Shown: positions 1-12,500 of the stretch, piece after piece
Layout of the letters: every line of letters begins with the position of its first letter
Position numbering within the stretch: the stretch's first letter is position 1
Assembly: GCA_963714455.1 (NCBI GenBank)
Contig: CAVQON010000017.1
Coordinates: 258,374-322,373 of the forward strand
Direction of reading: 5' to 3'
DNA: 64,000 nucleotides
From: CAVQGZ01 sp963714455
GTDB taxonomy: Bacteria; Actinomycetota; Actinomycetes; Jiangellales; Jiangellaceae
Position numbers and translations under genes: made by a program
Notes under the pieces: generated by a model
The model's database searches: none
The model's input: the letters and a program-made list of their open reading frames with translations, nothing else
What the model was told of the DNA's origin: nothing

Positions 1-1
1 C

Positions 2-775
2 ACGATCGCCGTCACGAACCAGAAGGGCGGGGTGGCCAAGACCACCACTGCTGCATCCCTGGCCGTCGCGCTGGCCGAGCTCGGGCAGCGCGTGCTGGTG
101 GTCGACCTCGACCCCCAGGCGTGCCTCACGTTCTCCCTCGGCGTCGACCCTGAGGATCTCGACGCCTCGGTCTCGCACGTTCTCACCCAGGGGATGGAAC
201 CGGCCGACGCGATCCTCGTCACCGACGACGGCATCGACCTGCTGCCGGCCACGATCGAGCTGGCCGGGGCCGAGGCGTCCCTGCTCACCCGCACGGGCCG
301 TGAGCTGACGCTGCGCATGGCGCTGGAGGACGTGTCGTCCGACTACGACTGGGTGTTCCTCGACAGCCCGCCGTCGCTCGGCGTGCTCACCGTCAACGCG
401 CTGACCGCATCACGGGAGGTGCTGATCCCGCTGCAGTGCGAGACGTTGTCGCACCGGGGGGTCGGTCAGCTTCTCGACACCATCCACGACGTGCGTCGGC
501 TGCTGAACCCGCGGCTGAGGATCCTCGGGGTGCTGCCGACGCTGTTCGACAGCCGCACGAACCACGCCAAGGCCGTGCTGGCCGACATCGAGCAGCGCTA
601 CGAGCTGCCGATCCTGCTGCCCGCGATCCCGAAGTCGGTGCGCTTCGCCGAGGCGCCGGCGGTGGGGCGGTCGATCCTGGCGACCTCGCGACGCTCGAAA
701 GGCGCGCAGGCCTACCGTGAGGTCGCGATGGGCCTGATGGGAACGTCGGCGACGAGCGTCCCGACCTCGGCGTAG
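2..775 (+). CDS. ParA/Soj-family ATPase, 5' truncated by window edge
   Basis: This is a P-loop ATPase of the ParA/MinD family, which partitions chromosomes or positions other cargo through ATP-dependent dimerisation on DNA. Reading in frame from base 2, the deviant Walker A motif KGGVAKTTT appears at visible residues 8-16. A Walker A' region (VVDLDPQ) follows, and a Walker B-like segment (VFLDSPPS) lies near residue 118. A GTG inside the Walker A motif cannot be the real start, so the gene begins left of the window and only a few N-terminal residues are missing. No parB lies next to it. From memory, a ParA-like gene (Rv3213c) sits at the same place beside an RhlE-type helicase in M. tuberculosis, so this is probably the orphan soj-like paralogue and not the origin-linked ParA. 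The family is certain and the cargo is not known. Confidence 0.93.
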   Translation, partial: TIAVTNQKGGVAKTTTAASLAVALAELGQRVLVVDLDPQACLTFSLGVDPEDLDASVSHVLTQGMEPADAILVTDDGIDLLPATIELAGAEASLLTRTGRELTLRMALEDVSSDYDWVFLDSPPSLGVLTVNALTASREVLIPLQCETLSHRGVGQLLDTIHDVRRLLNPRLRILGVLPTLFDSRTNHAKAVLADIEQRYELPILLPAIPKSVRFAEAPAVGRSILATSRRSKGAQAYREVAMGLMGTSATSVPTSA

Positions 776-787
776 CCGAGAGACTTC

Positions 788-2380
788 TCAGTCGTCGGTG
801 CCCGAACCGGCGGGTGCTGCGCTCGACGACGAGGACGACCCTGTGCTCGATCCGCCCCGGGTGCGACGGCGGCGCCGCTTGCGTGGGGTGCCGGACTGGT
901 TCGCCTGGCCGGGCTCGCCGCCGCTCGACGCGGCCGCCTCGACGGGGCCCGAGCCTGCGCTGCTCGACCCTGCGCCCGGCTGCCCGCCCGCGCGGGCCCG
1001 GTCGCGGCCACGGCCGCCGGAGGAGCCCGAGCGTGATCCGCGCGACCCGGACGAGCGTCCACCGCCGGAACCGCCCCGACGGCCCCCGGAGTCCGGGCGC
1101 GGCTCCACCGGGGTGCGGGTGACGCCCGGCATCATCCCGGTGGTTCCCGGCGGGATGCCCAGGTCGTGGAAAAGGTGCTCACTGGTGGAGTACGTCTCCG
1201 GCGGGTCGGGGTAGGGCAGGCCCAGTGCGGTGTTGATCGCCGACCAGCGGGCCATGTCTTCCCAGTCCACGAGCGTCACGGCCACGCCTGACGCGCCGGC
1301 GCGCCCGGTGCGTCCGATGCGGTGCAGGTAGGTCTTCTCGTCCTCGGGGCACGACACGTTGACCACGTGGGTGACGCCCTCGACGTCGATGCCGCGCGCG
1401 GCGACGTCGGTGGCCAGCAGCACGGTCACCTTGCCCGCCCGGAAGGCGGCCAACGCTTTCTCCCGGCCCTGCTGGTTGATGTCGCCGTGCACGGCCGCGA
1501 CAGAGAACCCGCGCGCCTTGAGCTCGTCGGCGATCGACTGGGTCTGGCGCTTGGTACGGGCGAACATCATCACGAGGCCACGGTTCTCGGCCTGCAGGAT
1601 GCGCGACAGGATCTCTTCTTTGTCCATGCGGTGCGCCCGGTACACGAACTGGGCGGTGGTCGGCACCGTGGCGTTCTCGTCCGGTGACTCCGCGCGCACG
1701 TTGACGGGGTGGCGCATGTAGCGGCGGGCCAGGGTGATCACGTCCGACGGCATGGTCGCCGAGAAGAGCATGGTCTGGCGCAGCTCCGGCGTCATGGCCA
1801 GCAGCGTCTCCACGTCGGCGAGAAAGCCGAGGTCGAGCATCTCGTCGGCCTCGTCGAGCACGACCACCTTGACGTGGCCGAGGTCGAGCTGGCGCTGGCG
1901 GGCCAGGTCGAGCAGCCGGCCCGGGGTGCCGACGACGACGTCGACCCCGGCCTGCAGGGCCTCGAGCTGGGGTTCGTAGGCACGCCCGCCGTAGATCACC
2001 TGCACGCGCATCGGACGGTCGGCCGAAGCGGCCTCCAGGTCGGTCGCGACCTGCAGCGCGAGCTCGCGCGTCGGGCAGATCACCAGTGACTGGGGCTTGC
2101 CGGGGGCCGCGAGGTCGGCGTAGTCGACCTCGGCCGGGCTGACGATGCGCTGCAGCAGCGGCAGCCCGAAGGCCAAGGTCTTGCCGGTCCCGGTGCGGGC
2201 CTGGCCGATCATGTCGGTGCCGGTCAGCGCCACCGGGATGGCCATGTGCTGCACCGGGAAGGGAACGGTGATGCCGCGTGACGTGAGGGCCGAGACGAGG
2301 CTGGGCATCACGCCGAGGTCGGCGAACGACTCGACGGGGGCCGGCGCGTCGGCGGTGTCCGCGGGCTCGGGGGCTTCCAT
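788..2380 (-). CDS. DEAD-box ATP-dependent RNA helicase (RhlE/CshA type)
   Basis: This is an RNA helicase that remodels RNA duplexes and ribonucleoproteins in the cytoplasm. All core motifs are visible: a Q-motif region (FPVQHMAIPV, 41-50), motif I ARTGTGKT (61-68), PTRELALQ, TPGRLLDL, motif II DEAD (176-179), SAT (207-209), ATDVAARGID, and motif VI HRIGRTGR (353-360). The C-terminal 90 residues are a Gly/Ser/Arg-rich tail ending in a run of arginines, typical of an RNA-binding extension. The ATG at 2380 is preferred because conserved sequence begins shortly after it, although an upstream in-frame ATG at 2452 exists. The gene is divergent from the ferritin-like gene at 2529 and converges on the ParA gene with a 12-bp gap. 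Its position matches Rv3211 (rhlE) from memory. Confidence 0.95.
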   Translation of the reverse strand: MEAPEPADTADAPAPVESFADLGVMPSLVSALTSRGITVPFPVQHMAIPVALTGTDMIGQARTGTGKTLAFGLPLLQRIVSPAEVDYADLAAPGKPQSLVICPTRELALQVATDLEAASADRPMRVQVIYGGRAYEPQLEALQAGVDVVVGTPGRLLDLARQRQLDLGHVKVVVLDEADEMLDLGFLADVETLLAMTPELRQTMLFSATMPSDVITLARRYMRHPVNVRAESPDENATVPTTAQFVYRAHRMDKEEILSRILQAENRGLVMMFARTKRQTQSIADELKARGFSVAAVHGDINQQGREKALAAFRAGKVTVLLATDVAARGIDVEGVTHVVNVSCPEDEKTYLHRIGRTGRAGASGVAVTLVDWEDMARWSAINTALGLPYPDPPETYSTSEHLFHDLGIPPGTTGMMPGVTRTPVEPRPDSGGRRGGSGGGRSSGSRGSRSGSSGGRGRDRARAGGQPGAGSSSAGSGPVEAAASSGGEPGQANQSGTPRKRRRRRTRGGSSTGSSSSSSAAPAGSGTDD

Positions 2381-2528
2381 GGGTGTGTCCTGGTCGACGC
2401 TCAGTCGTCCACTCCTAGCAATCGTCCTGCTACGCGTGGGGCCGGCTGGCAAGGGGCGCGGCGACCGAAGTGTGTGACGGCACGCGACATCGGCAGGTGA
2501 AGGTCAGGGGCGAGTCTAGTCTGCCCTC

Positions 2529-3227
2529 GTGGACTCCACTGACCGCACCGCGCCGTCGGCGTTGGACGACCCCGCCTACCGGGGCGCCGTCATCGACCTG
2601 CTGGGGCTGCTGGCCTACGGCGAGCTGTCCGCGTTCGAGCGGCTGGTGATCGACTCGGGCATGGCTCCCACGGTGTCGGACAAGATCGCTCTGTCGCAGA
2701 TGGCCGTCGCCGAGTTCCACCACTTCGAGCAGCTGCGCGACCGGCTGACCGACCTCGGTGCCGACCCGCAGGCGGCCATGGAGCCGTACCGGGCCGCCCT
2801 CGACGGGTTCCACCAGTCCACCGCACCCAGCTCGTGGCTCGAAGGCCTGGTCAAGGCCTACGTCGGGGACGGGATCGGCCAGGACTTCTACACCGAGATG
2901 GCTGCGTTCCTCGACCCGGAGACCCGCGACCTGGTCGTGGACGTGATGGGCGACCTCGGGCACAGCGAGTTCGCGGTGGAGCGCGTGCGTGCGGCGATCG
3001 CAGCCGACCCACGGGTGGCGGGCCGCCTGGCGCTGTGGGGACGGCGGCTGGTCGGCGAGGCGCTGTCGCAGGCCCAGCACGCGGCCGCCGAGCGCGACGG
3101 CCTCGACGCCCTGTTCATCGGCACGACGTCGCGGCCCGGGATCGGGCTCGGCGGTGTCGGCGCCATCTTCCAGACGATCATCGACCGGCACGCGGCGCGC
3201 ATGAAGTCGCTGGGGCTCGCCAGCTGA
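2529..3227 (+). CDS. Ferritin-like fold protein (tRNA-hydroxylase-like diiron family)
   Basis: This 232-aa protein is predicted to be an all-helical, ferritin-like, possibly diiron protein. An ExxH pair sits in a helix near residue 60 (AVAEFHHFEQL). A second acidic/His helix occurs near residues 120-150 (YTEMAAF, then GHSEFAVER), as expected for a four-helix metal site. The family is related to MiaE-type tRNA hydroxylases, but the actinobacterial members have no established substrate. The start is a GTG at 2529. The gene is divergent from the helicase, with about 150 bp between the two start codons that must hold both promoters. Its place corresponds to Rv3210c. Hydroxylase activity is inferred only from the fold. 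Confidence 0.8.
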   Translation: MDSTDRTAPSALDDPAYRGAVIDLLGLLAYGELSAFERLVIDSGMAPTVSDKIALSQMAVAEFHHFEQLRDRLTDLGADPQAAMEPYRAALDGFHQSTAPSSWLEGLVKAYVGDGIGQDFYTEMAAFLDPETRDLVVDVMGDLGHSEFAVERVRAAIAADPRVAGRLALWGRRLVGEALSQAQHAAAERDGLDALFIGTTSRPGIGLGGVGAIFQTIIDRHAARMKSLGLAS

Positions 3228-3258
3228 TCCTGCGCCGGGCGACCCGACGCGAAGAGGG

Positions 3259-3492
3259 CTAGCCGGCGTCGGGCGGGGCGAAGCCGACCCGCCGCTCGAC
3301 GGGCTCGCCGAGCTCGACGTAGGCGATGTTGGCGGCCGGCACCACGAACAGGCGGCCACGGTCGTCGGACAGGGTCAACGTGCCCCCGTCCTTGATCGCA
3401 GCGGCCACAGCCTTCTCGACCTCGTCGCGGTTCTGCGTGCTCTCCAGGGCGATCTCTCGCGGGGCGTTCTGCACGCCGATCTTGATCTCCAC
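3259..3492 (-). CDS. DUF3107 family protein (TB9.4-like)
   Basis: This small 77-aa protein opens MEIKIGVQNAPREI and continues with an alternating strand/helix pattern. It contains the conserved segment RLFVVPAANIAYVELG, which is characteristic of DUF3107. The family occurs only in actinobacteria, is almost always next to a TetR regulator, and has no assigned biochemical role. Here the TetR gene is upstream in the same direction with a 32-bp gap, so the two are probably co-transcribed. From memory the M. tuberculosis counterpart is Rv3208A. The family is clear and the function is unknown. Confidence 0.9.
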   Translation of the reverse strand: MEIKIGVQNAPREIALESTQNRDEVEKAVAAAIKDGGTLTLSDDRGRLFVVPAANIAYVELGEPVERRVGFAPPDAG

Positions 3493-3524
3493 GGCCGTCA
3501 GGCTAGTCGGCGGCGTGGCACCCG

Positions 3525-4160
3525 CTAGTCGGCGCGCTCGCCGTCCAGCCGCGGGAAGCCGCGGATGCCGCGCCAGCCGAGGGTGCCGATGAGCGAGGTC
3601 GCGTCGTGGCGAGGCATTGTGTCTGCCGAGCTGAGCCAGAAGCGCGCGGCGACCTGAGCCATGCCGACCATGCCCGCGGCCAGCAGCTCTGACTCCTCGG
3701 TGGACAGCCCGGTGTCTTCGGCGATGACGGGCGCGATGGCCTCGGCGCAGCGCCGGGTGAGGGCGTCGAGACGGTCACGCACGGCCACAGCGCTGGTGAG
3801 GTCGTTCTCGAAGAGCAGACGAAACGTCTCGCCCTCGCTGCCGACGAACTCGAAGAAGGTGTCCATGGCGGCTGCGACGCGTCGCTTGTTGTCGTGGGTG
3901 GAGTCCAGGGCGTCGGCCACGCTCGCGACGAACTCGTCGATGCTGACGTCGAGCAGCGCCAGGTACAGGTCGAGCTTGCCGGGGAAGTGCTGGTAGAGCA
4001 CCGGCTTGCTGACCCCGGCCCGGATGGCGATCTCGTCCATGGCCGCGGCGTGGTAGCCCCGCTCGACGAACACGTCCTTGGCCGCGTCCAGCAGCTGGGC
4101 TCGCCGTTGCGAGCGCGGCAGGCGTGCGCCGCGCAGCGTGGTGTCAGCAGGGGTGGTCAC
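3525..4160 (-). CDS. TetR/AcrR family transcriptional regulator
   Basis: This 211-aa repressor-type regulator has an N-terminal helix-turn-helix at about residues 18-64. The signature runs LLDAAKDVFVERGYHAAAMD and then VSKPVLYQHFPGK. The variable, all-helical C-terminal domain would bind an unknown ligand and mediate dimerisation. It is followed by the DUF3107 gene. The syntenic M. tuberculosis gene is Rv3208. The upstream neighbour moeZ is divergent, so this protein could control itself or moeZ from the 190-bp space between them. No convincing palindromic operator was seen there. Confidence 0.95.
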   Translation of the reverse strand: MTTPADTTLRGARLPRSQRRAQLLDAAKDVFVERGYHAAAMDEIAIRAGVSKPVLYQHFPGKLDLYLALLDVSIDEFVASVADALDSTHDNKRRVAAAMDTFFEFVGSEGETFRLLFENDLTSAVAVRDRLDALTRRCAEAIAPVIAEDTGLSTEESELLAAGMVGMAQVAARFWLSSADTMPRHDATSLIGTLGWRGIRGFPRLDGERAD

Positions 4161-4349
4161 GGCCTCGTCGTCCTCGGTTGTCGTCGTTCGGGCGAGGGGC
4201 CGCCCGAAGCTCTTCCGATGTTACTCGCCAGTAGCCCCCAGCGATACTCCCTGTTCGGCGACGACCGGCCGAGTCCGGGAACACCCGCGCGGCGGGCACG
4301 GTTCTCCACCCGCAAGTGTTCGACGACTGCCGAGACCGAGGAGCCTGTC

Positions 4350-5525
4350 GTGGTGTCCCTGCCGCCCCTGGTGGAGCCGACTGCCGAGCTGAGTGTGGAG
4401 GAGGTGCAGCGCTACTCGCGCCACATCATCATCCCCGACGTCGGGATGGACGGTCAGCGCCGGCTGAAGAGCGCGAAGGTGCTGGTCATCGGTGCCGGCG
4501 GGCTCGGGTCGCCGGCTCTGATGTACCTGGCCGCGGCGGGTGTGGGCACGATCGGGCTGGTCGAGTTCGACGTCGTGGACGAGTCCAACCTGCAGCGCCA
4601 GATCATCCACCGCCAGTCAGACGTCGGCCGGCCGAAGGCGGAGTCGGCGCGCGACGCGATCGCGCAGACCAACCCGTACGTGGACGTCGTGCTGCACCAG
4701 ACCCGACTGGACTCCGACAACGCGCTGGAGATCTTCGCCGACTACGACCTGATCGTCGACGGCACCGACAACTTCGCGACCCGCTACCTCGTCAACGACG
4801 CCGCCGTGCTGCTGGGCAAGCCCTACGTGTGGGGCTCGATCTTTCGGTTCGAGGGCCAGGCGTCGGTGTTCTGGGACGCCTACGGCCCGAACTACCGCGA
4901 CCTCTACCCCGAGCCGCCGCCGCCCGGCATGGTGCCGTCGTGCGCCGAGGGCGGCGTACTGGGCGTGCTGTGCGCGTCCATCGGCTCGATCATGGCGACC
5001 GAGGCGGTCAAGCTCGTCACCGGCATCGGCGAGCCGCTGCTGGGTCGGCTGATGGTGTTCGACGCGCTGGAGATGTCCTACCGCACGGTCAAGATCCGCA
5101 AGGACCCGGCCACCGTCCCCATCACCGAGCTCATCGACTACGAGGCGTTCTGCGGCTCGCTGTCCACTGCGGCGGCCGACGCGGCAGTCGGCTCGACCAT
5201 CGACGTCAAGACGCTGGCGCTGTGGCTGGAGGAGCGCGAGCGGGGCGAGCGCGACTTCGCGCTGGTCGACGTCCGGGAGAAGGGCGAGTACGAGATCAGC
5301 CGCATCCCGGGCGCGGTGCTGATGCCGAAGAACGACTTCTTGATCGGCAACGCCGTGGACGCCCTGCCGCGCGACAAGCAGGTGGTGTTCCACTGCAAGG
5401 GCGGCGTGCGCTCGGCTGAGGTGCTGGCCGTGGCCAAGGCCGCCGGCCTGGACGACGCGGTGCACGTGGGCGGCGGCATCAACGCCTGGGTGCGCCAGAT
5501 CGACCCGTCCCAGCCGCTGTACTAG
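4350..5525 (+). CDS. moeZ: MoeZ: ThiF/MoeB-like adenylyltransferase with rhodanese domain
   Basis: MoeZ adenylates the C-terminus of ubiquitin-like sulfur carriers (MoaD, ThiS, CysO) and then transfers sulfur through its rhodanese domain. It thereby feeds molybdopterin, thiamin and CysO-dependent cysteine synthesis. The N-terminal E1-like domain shows the nucleotide-binding GAGGLGSPAL near residue 50 and the DESNLQRQIIH signature near residue 80. The C-terminal rhodanese domain carries the active-site loop HCKGGVRS around residue 350. The protein is 391 aa, the usual family length. GTG 4350 is chosen because a GAGGAG ribosome-binding site sits about 10 bp upstream and the protein then opens with the family's typical SLPPLVEP stretch. 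The upstream in-frame reading is not homologous sequence. Confidence 0.95.
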   Translation: MVSLPPLVEPTAELSVEEVQRYSRHIIIPDVGMDGQRRLKSAKVLVIGAGGLGSPALMYLAAAGVGTIGLVEFDVVDESNLQRQIIHRQSDVGRPKAESARDAIAQTNPYVDVVLHQTRLDSDNALEIFADYDLIVDGTDNFATRYLVNDAAVLLGKPYVWGSIFRFEGQASVFWDAYGPNYRDLYPEPPPPGMVPSCAEGGVLGVLCASIGSIMATEAVKLVTGIGEPLLGRLMVFDALEMSYRTVKIRKDPATVPITELIDYEAFCGSLSTAAADAAVGSTIDVKTLALWLEERERGERDFALVDVREKGEYEISRIPGAVLMPKNDFLIGNAVDALPRDKQVVFHCKGGVRSAEVLAVAKAAGLDDAVHVGGGINAWVRQIDPSQPLY

Positions 5526-5583
5526 CCGAACCTCCGCCGGGCCCCAGCCCGACCGCGGTCCCACCCCACCGCCGTCCCTCCCG

Positions 5584-5639
5584 CGATCTTGGCGCTGTGG
5601 CCGCCTGCCGCCGCCCATGCGGCGGCTGCGCCAAGATCG
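5584..5639. terminator. Large inverted repeat between convergent genes
   Basis: The 12-base arms cgatcttggcgc (5584-5595) and gcgccaagatcg (5628-5639) are exact reverse complements. They enclose a second inner pair, gccgccg/cggcggc. The structure lies between the stop of moeZ and the stop of the convergent membrane-protein gene, as expected for a bidirectional terminator. No T-run follows on either strand. Confidence 0.6.
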
Positions 5640-5706
5640 GCGGTGGGTGGGAGTGGGCGGGGCGGGTGGGGAGCGGCGGCAGCGGCGGGGCGCTAGCGGT
5701 GGGGCG

Positions 5707-8280
<2,574 letters not shown>

Positions 8281-8357
8281 CACCGCCGATCGTCCCACGG
8301 TCGCCCCGCTGGAGGTGCCTGTCGGGGGCGCGTGCCGCCGTGCGGCAGGCTGGTCGG

Positions 8358-8672
8358 GTGGATGCCGACAGCCGCGAACGCCCCGTCGACCTCGTGCTGG
8401 ACCTGGTCTGCGACATCCCACCCGGTCGGGTCAGCACGTACGGCGAGCTTGCCGCGCTGGCCAGCGACCTCGCCCCGACCCCGGTCACCGCGCGGATGGT
8501 CGGGCGCATGCTCAGCGGGGCGGAGCGTGACGTCCCGTGGTGGCGGGTGGTCGGGCACGACGGACGACTGCCGCCCGGGCTCGAAGCCTCGGCCCGCGAC
8601 CGGCTGGCGAGCGAGGGGTGCCCCATGCGGGGGAGCCGGGCCGACGTCCGCCGTGCCCGGTGGCCGGGCTGA
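8358..8672 (+). CDS. Alkyltransferase-like protein (ATL/MGMT-fold, no active Cys)
   Basis: This 104-aa protein has only the DNA-binding domain of O6-alkylguanine-DNA alkyltransferases. IPPGRVSTYGELA and RMVGRMLSG match the helix-turn-helix and recognition regions. The acceptor-Cys motif PCHR of true MGMT is replaced by PWWR. Such ATL proteins bind O6-alkylguanine lesions, cannot repair them directly, and hand them to nucleotide excision repair. GTG 8358 is taken as the start because the family begins at about this point. The syntenic M. tuberculosis gene is Rv3204. It is divergent from the membrane protein, 77 bp away. Confidence 0.88.
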   Translation: MDADSRERPVDLVLDLVCDIPPGRVSTYGELAALASDLAPTPVTARMVGRMLSGAERDVPWWRVVGHDGRLPPGLEASARDRLASEGCPMRGSRADVRRARWPG

Positions 8673-8718
8673 CCTGCGCCGCAGCGGCCGTGACAACGTA
8701 TGCGTGGCGGGGCGGGGG

Positions 8719-9543
8719 TCAGCGAGGCTCGACGAACAGCGTCTGGTTGGCCGACCCGACGCCACCCTGGGCGTCCCCGAGCCGGGTGTGCGCATGGCCG
8801 ATGCCAGCAGAGTCGAGCGTGGTGCGAGCCGCCATCCACACGGCGTCGCCGACGGGCTCGCGGTGCAGGTGGATGCTGAGCTCGGTGTTGACGAAGACCA
8901 GCCGGGAGGGGTCGGCGACGGCCGAGATGCCGCTGCCCGCGTCGGCCACGACGGCGGCGTGCTGGGCCCCCGTGGGCGGTTCTCCGTCGACGAGGTCGAC
9001 CCGCAGCCGGGTCCACGTGGTGGCCGGGCCGGGCGCGGCGAACGACCCGTCGGTGAGCTCCCAGGTGACGGCCTGCAGGTACCCGCCTCCCCATCCGGGG
9101 GGCGTCGGCTGCTCGGTGCCCGGTGGTGGCGCCGGCTCGACCGGCGTGGTCGGCACGTCGAGCGGCTCGGCGGCGCGGCGCACGAGCCAGACCTGGGCGC
9201 GCATGAGGGGCTCGGAGGGGGCGTCGGCGGCGGCAAGGGTCGCGCTCGCCCAGGCGACCCGACGTCCAGGGCGGTGCAGCTCGGCACGCACGACGAGGTC
9301 GGCGACGGGGACAGGACGAAAGATCTCCGCGGTCAACCGAGCCGGCAGCGCGTCGGCCGGTGTCGGCGCGTCCGGGGCCCCGAGCTGCTGGACGGCCCGC
9401 ATGAGCAGCGCGGTCGGCGGACCGGCGTGCTGCAGGCCAGGGTGCCAGGGGCCGACCGTGTGCTCGGTGGAGGAGTACCGGCCGGTGACCACCGCGCCGT
9501 CGCAGGCCTCGGTGGAGCGGACGTAGAACGACGACCTCGGCAC
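8719..9543 (-). CDS. Acyl-CoA thioesterase-like protein (TesB/4HBT_3 double hotdog)
   Basis: This predicted double-hotdog thioesterase is about 274 aa. The N-terminal hotdog shows TGRYSSTEHTVGPWHPGLQH, followed by a Gly/Pro turn and helix (AGPPTALLMRAV). The second half repeats the fold, with FVNTELSIHLHREPVGDAVW at its end. The substrate is unknown, and medium or long acyl-CoAs are usual for the family. The start is uncertain. GTG 9543 leaves 43 bp to the divergent adnA. An ATG at 9588 would overlap the adnA start codon and lacks conserved sequence. Confidence 0.85.
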   Translation of the reverse strand: MPRSSFYVRSTEACDGAVVTGRYSSTEHTVGPWHPGLQHAGPPTALLMRAVQQLGAPDAPTPADALPARLTAEIFRPVPVADLVVRAELHRPGRRVAWASATLAAADAPSEPLMRAQVWLVRRAAEPLDVPTTPVEPAPPPGTEQPTPPGWGGGYLQAVTWELTDGSFAAPGPATTWTRLRVDLVDGEPPTGAQHAAVVADAGSGISAVADPSRLVFVNTELSIHLHREPVGDAVWMAARTTLDSAGIGHAHTRLGDAQGGVGSANQTLFVEPR

Positions 9544-9586
9544 CTCTCGAACCCTAGTGTCGGAGGTCTCTGCTGTGATCGTTGCC

Positions 9587-12500
9587 ATGACCCCGACGGT
9601 GCCCAGCGAGGCGGAGCAGCGAGTGCTGGGGCACCGGGCCGGCCCGTTGCTCGTGCTCGGGGCGGCCGGCACGGGCAAGACCAGCCTGCTGGTCGAGCTG
9701 GTGGCCGCCCGCATCGACGAGGGCCTCGACCCGGCCCGCGTGCTGCTGCTGGCCCCGAGTCGTCGTGCCGGCGTGGAGCTTCGTGACCGGGTCGCGGCCC
9801 GGGTGGGCCGCACGATCCGTGAGCCGTTGGCCCGCACGGCGCACTCCTACGCGTTCGGGCTGCTGCGCCGCGATGCGGTGCAACGTGGAGAGCCGGCGCC
9901 TCGCCTGCTGGCTGGAGCAGAGCAGGAGGTGATGATTCGCGAGATGCTCGCCAGTCCTTCCGCGGCGTGGCCGGAGCAGCTGCGCCCGGCGCTGCAGACC
10001 CGCGTGCTCGCCTCCCAGCTACGCGACTTCATGCCCCGCGTGCTGGAGCGCGACCTGACGCCCGACGCCGTCGCCCGGCTGGGCGACCAGCACGATCGTC
10101 CCCTCTGGAGGGCTGTCGCCGCGTTCGTCGACGAGTACGCCGGGGTGACGGCACTGGCCCACCCGTCGGCGTACGACCCCGCCGAGCTCGTGCGCGCCGC
10201 AGTCCACCTCCTGCGCGACGACGCCGCGCTGCTGGCCGCCGAGCGCCTCGAACGGTCACTCGTCGTCGTCGATGACGTCGACGAGGCCGATCCCGCACTG
10301 CTCGACCTGCTGGAGGTGCTGGCCGGTGGCGGCACGACGTTGGTGGCCACCGCCGACCCCGACAGCACCGTGTACGGGTTTCGTGGCGCCGACCCGCAGG
10401 CCGTGCGGGAGTTCTCCCGGCGCTTCGCGCAGTCCGACGGCACTCCCGCACCCGAGGTGGTGCTCGACGTCTGCCACCGACTACCCGCCGCGCTGCTCGG
10501 AGCCGGCGCACGCGTGGCCGCCCGGCTGGGCGGCTCGGGCACGTGGCGTACCCCGAGGCCGCGCCCGGACAGCGGGGCGGACGCGGCGGCCCGCTCGCCT
10601 GCGCCGCTGGAGGCCCGGGTGCTCGCCAGCAGCTCAGACGAGTGGGCGCAGGTGGCCGCCACGCTGCGGCGGCGACACCTGCTCGCCGCCGTGCCCTGGC
10701 ACGACATGGCCGTGGTGCTCCGCTCGGCCGCCGACCTGGCAGTGGCTCGCCGGGCCCTGGCGCGCCACGGTGTCCCGGTAGCCCAGCGCACCGACGAGGT
10801 CGCCCTCTGGCAGCAGGCGCCCGTGCGGGCTCTGCTCGACCTGCTGTCGCTCGTTGCGCACTACGAGCCCGGCCCGACCGAGATGGTGCTCGACCTGCTC
10901 ATGGGCCCGCTCGGCGGCCTCGACCCGGCCCGGTGGACGCAGCTGCGACGCTCGCTGCTCATCGCCGAGCAGCAGCGGGGTGGCACCCGTCCGCCCGAGC
11001 AGGCGGTCTACGAGGCTGTCGCTCTCGACACACCATTGCCCGTCCGCGACGAGGCTGTCGAAGGGCTGGCCGCATCCGTCGCGAAGGGTCGCGCAGCGAA
11101 CGCTGACGGGTCCGTCGAGGATGTGCTGTGGACGCTCTGGGAGAGCGTGGGCGTGGCGCAGCGCTGGCGCGCCGCCGCGCTGGCCGGTCAACGCGACTCC
11201 GCGGCGGCCGATCGTGACCTCGATGCGGTGGTCGCCCTGTTCGACGCGGCCGCGGCGTACACCGACCGCATGCCAGGAGCAGGCGCCGGGGCGTTCCTCG
11301 ACCACGTCCGGGCCCAGCAGGTTCCCGGCGACTCATGGTCGACCGAGGCGCCGGCCCGCGATGCCGTGGCCGTGCTCACCGCCCACGCCAGCAAGGGCCG
11401 CGAGTGGGACACCGTGGCGGTATGTCGCGTGCACGAAGATCTCTGGCCCGACCTGCGACGTCGCCAGAGCCTCCTCGGGGTCGACGACCTCGTCGCCGTC
11501 GTCGACACCGGCCGGCTGCCGACGACGGCCGAGCAGGTGAGCGCGCTGCTGGCCGGCGAGCGGCGGCTGTTCCACCTCGCGATCACGCGGGCGCGCGAGC
11601 ACCTGCTCGTGACGGCCACCGACGACGGCGAGACGCGCCCGTCCCGGTTCGTGGACGAGCTCGACCCCCGATCGTCCGACGACCGAGCGGTCGAGCGCGC
11701 CGCTGACGTGCTGAGCCTGCCGCACCTGGTGGCCGAGCTGCGGGCGGTGGCCTGCACGAGCACCGCCCCGCCGGTCGAGCGGGCCGAGGCGGCCCGGCTG
11801 CTGGCCCTGCTGGGCGCCCACGACGTACCCGGGGCCGACCCGGACGGGTGGTTCGGGCTGGTGCCGCCCACCGACGACGCACCGCTGTTCGACGGCGACG
11901 ACGAGGTGACGCTCTCGCCGTCCCAGATCGAGGGATACCTTCGCTGCCCGTTGCGCTGGATGCTTCAGCGGGCCGGTGGGGAGAACGGCACCGCGCTGCG
12001 CCAGTCGATCGGCACGCTCGTGCACGACCTGGCCTTCGAGGCTGCCAAGAACGACTGGGAGCCGGCGCAGGTCTGGGAGCGCTACGAGCAGATGTGGGCG
12101 TCGATCGACGCCGGCCGGGGCTGGGTGGCGCGTCGCGAACGGGCGCGGGTCGACGCCATGGTCACGCGGCTGGTGGCCTGGATCACGGACAACCCGCGCG
12201 CGCTGGTCGACGTCGAGGTCGAGGTCACCACCGAGGTAGCCGGAGCGAGGGTGCGCGGACGGCTCGACCGCGTCGACCGCGACCCCGACGGTGGTCTCGT
12301 CGTCGTCGACTTCAAGACCGGGACGAGCATGCCCACCAAGGCCGACGTCGAACGCAACCCGCAGCTGGGGGTGTACCAGTGGGCAGTGCAGTCCGGGTCG
12401 GTCACCAGCGACGGTCCCGACCCCCAGCCGGCACGGGGCGGCATGCTCGTCCACCTGGGCATCCCGGGCACAGCCGCAGCGAAGGAGCAGCACCAACCGG

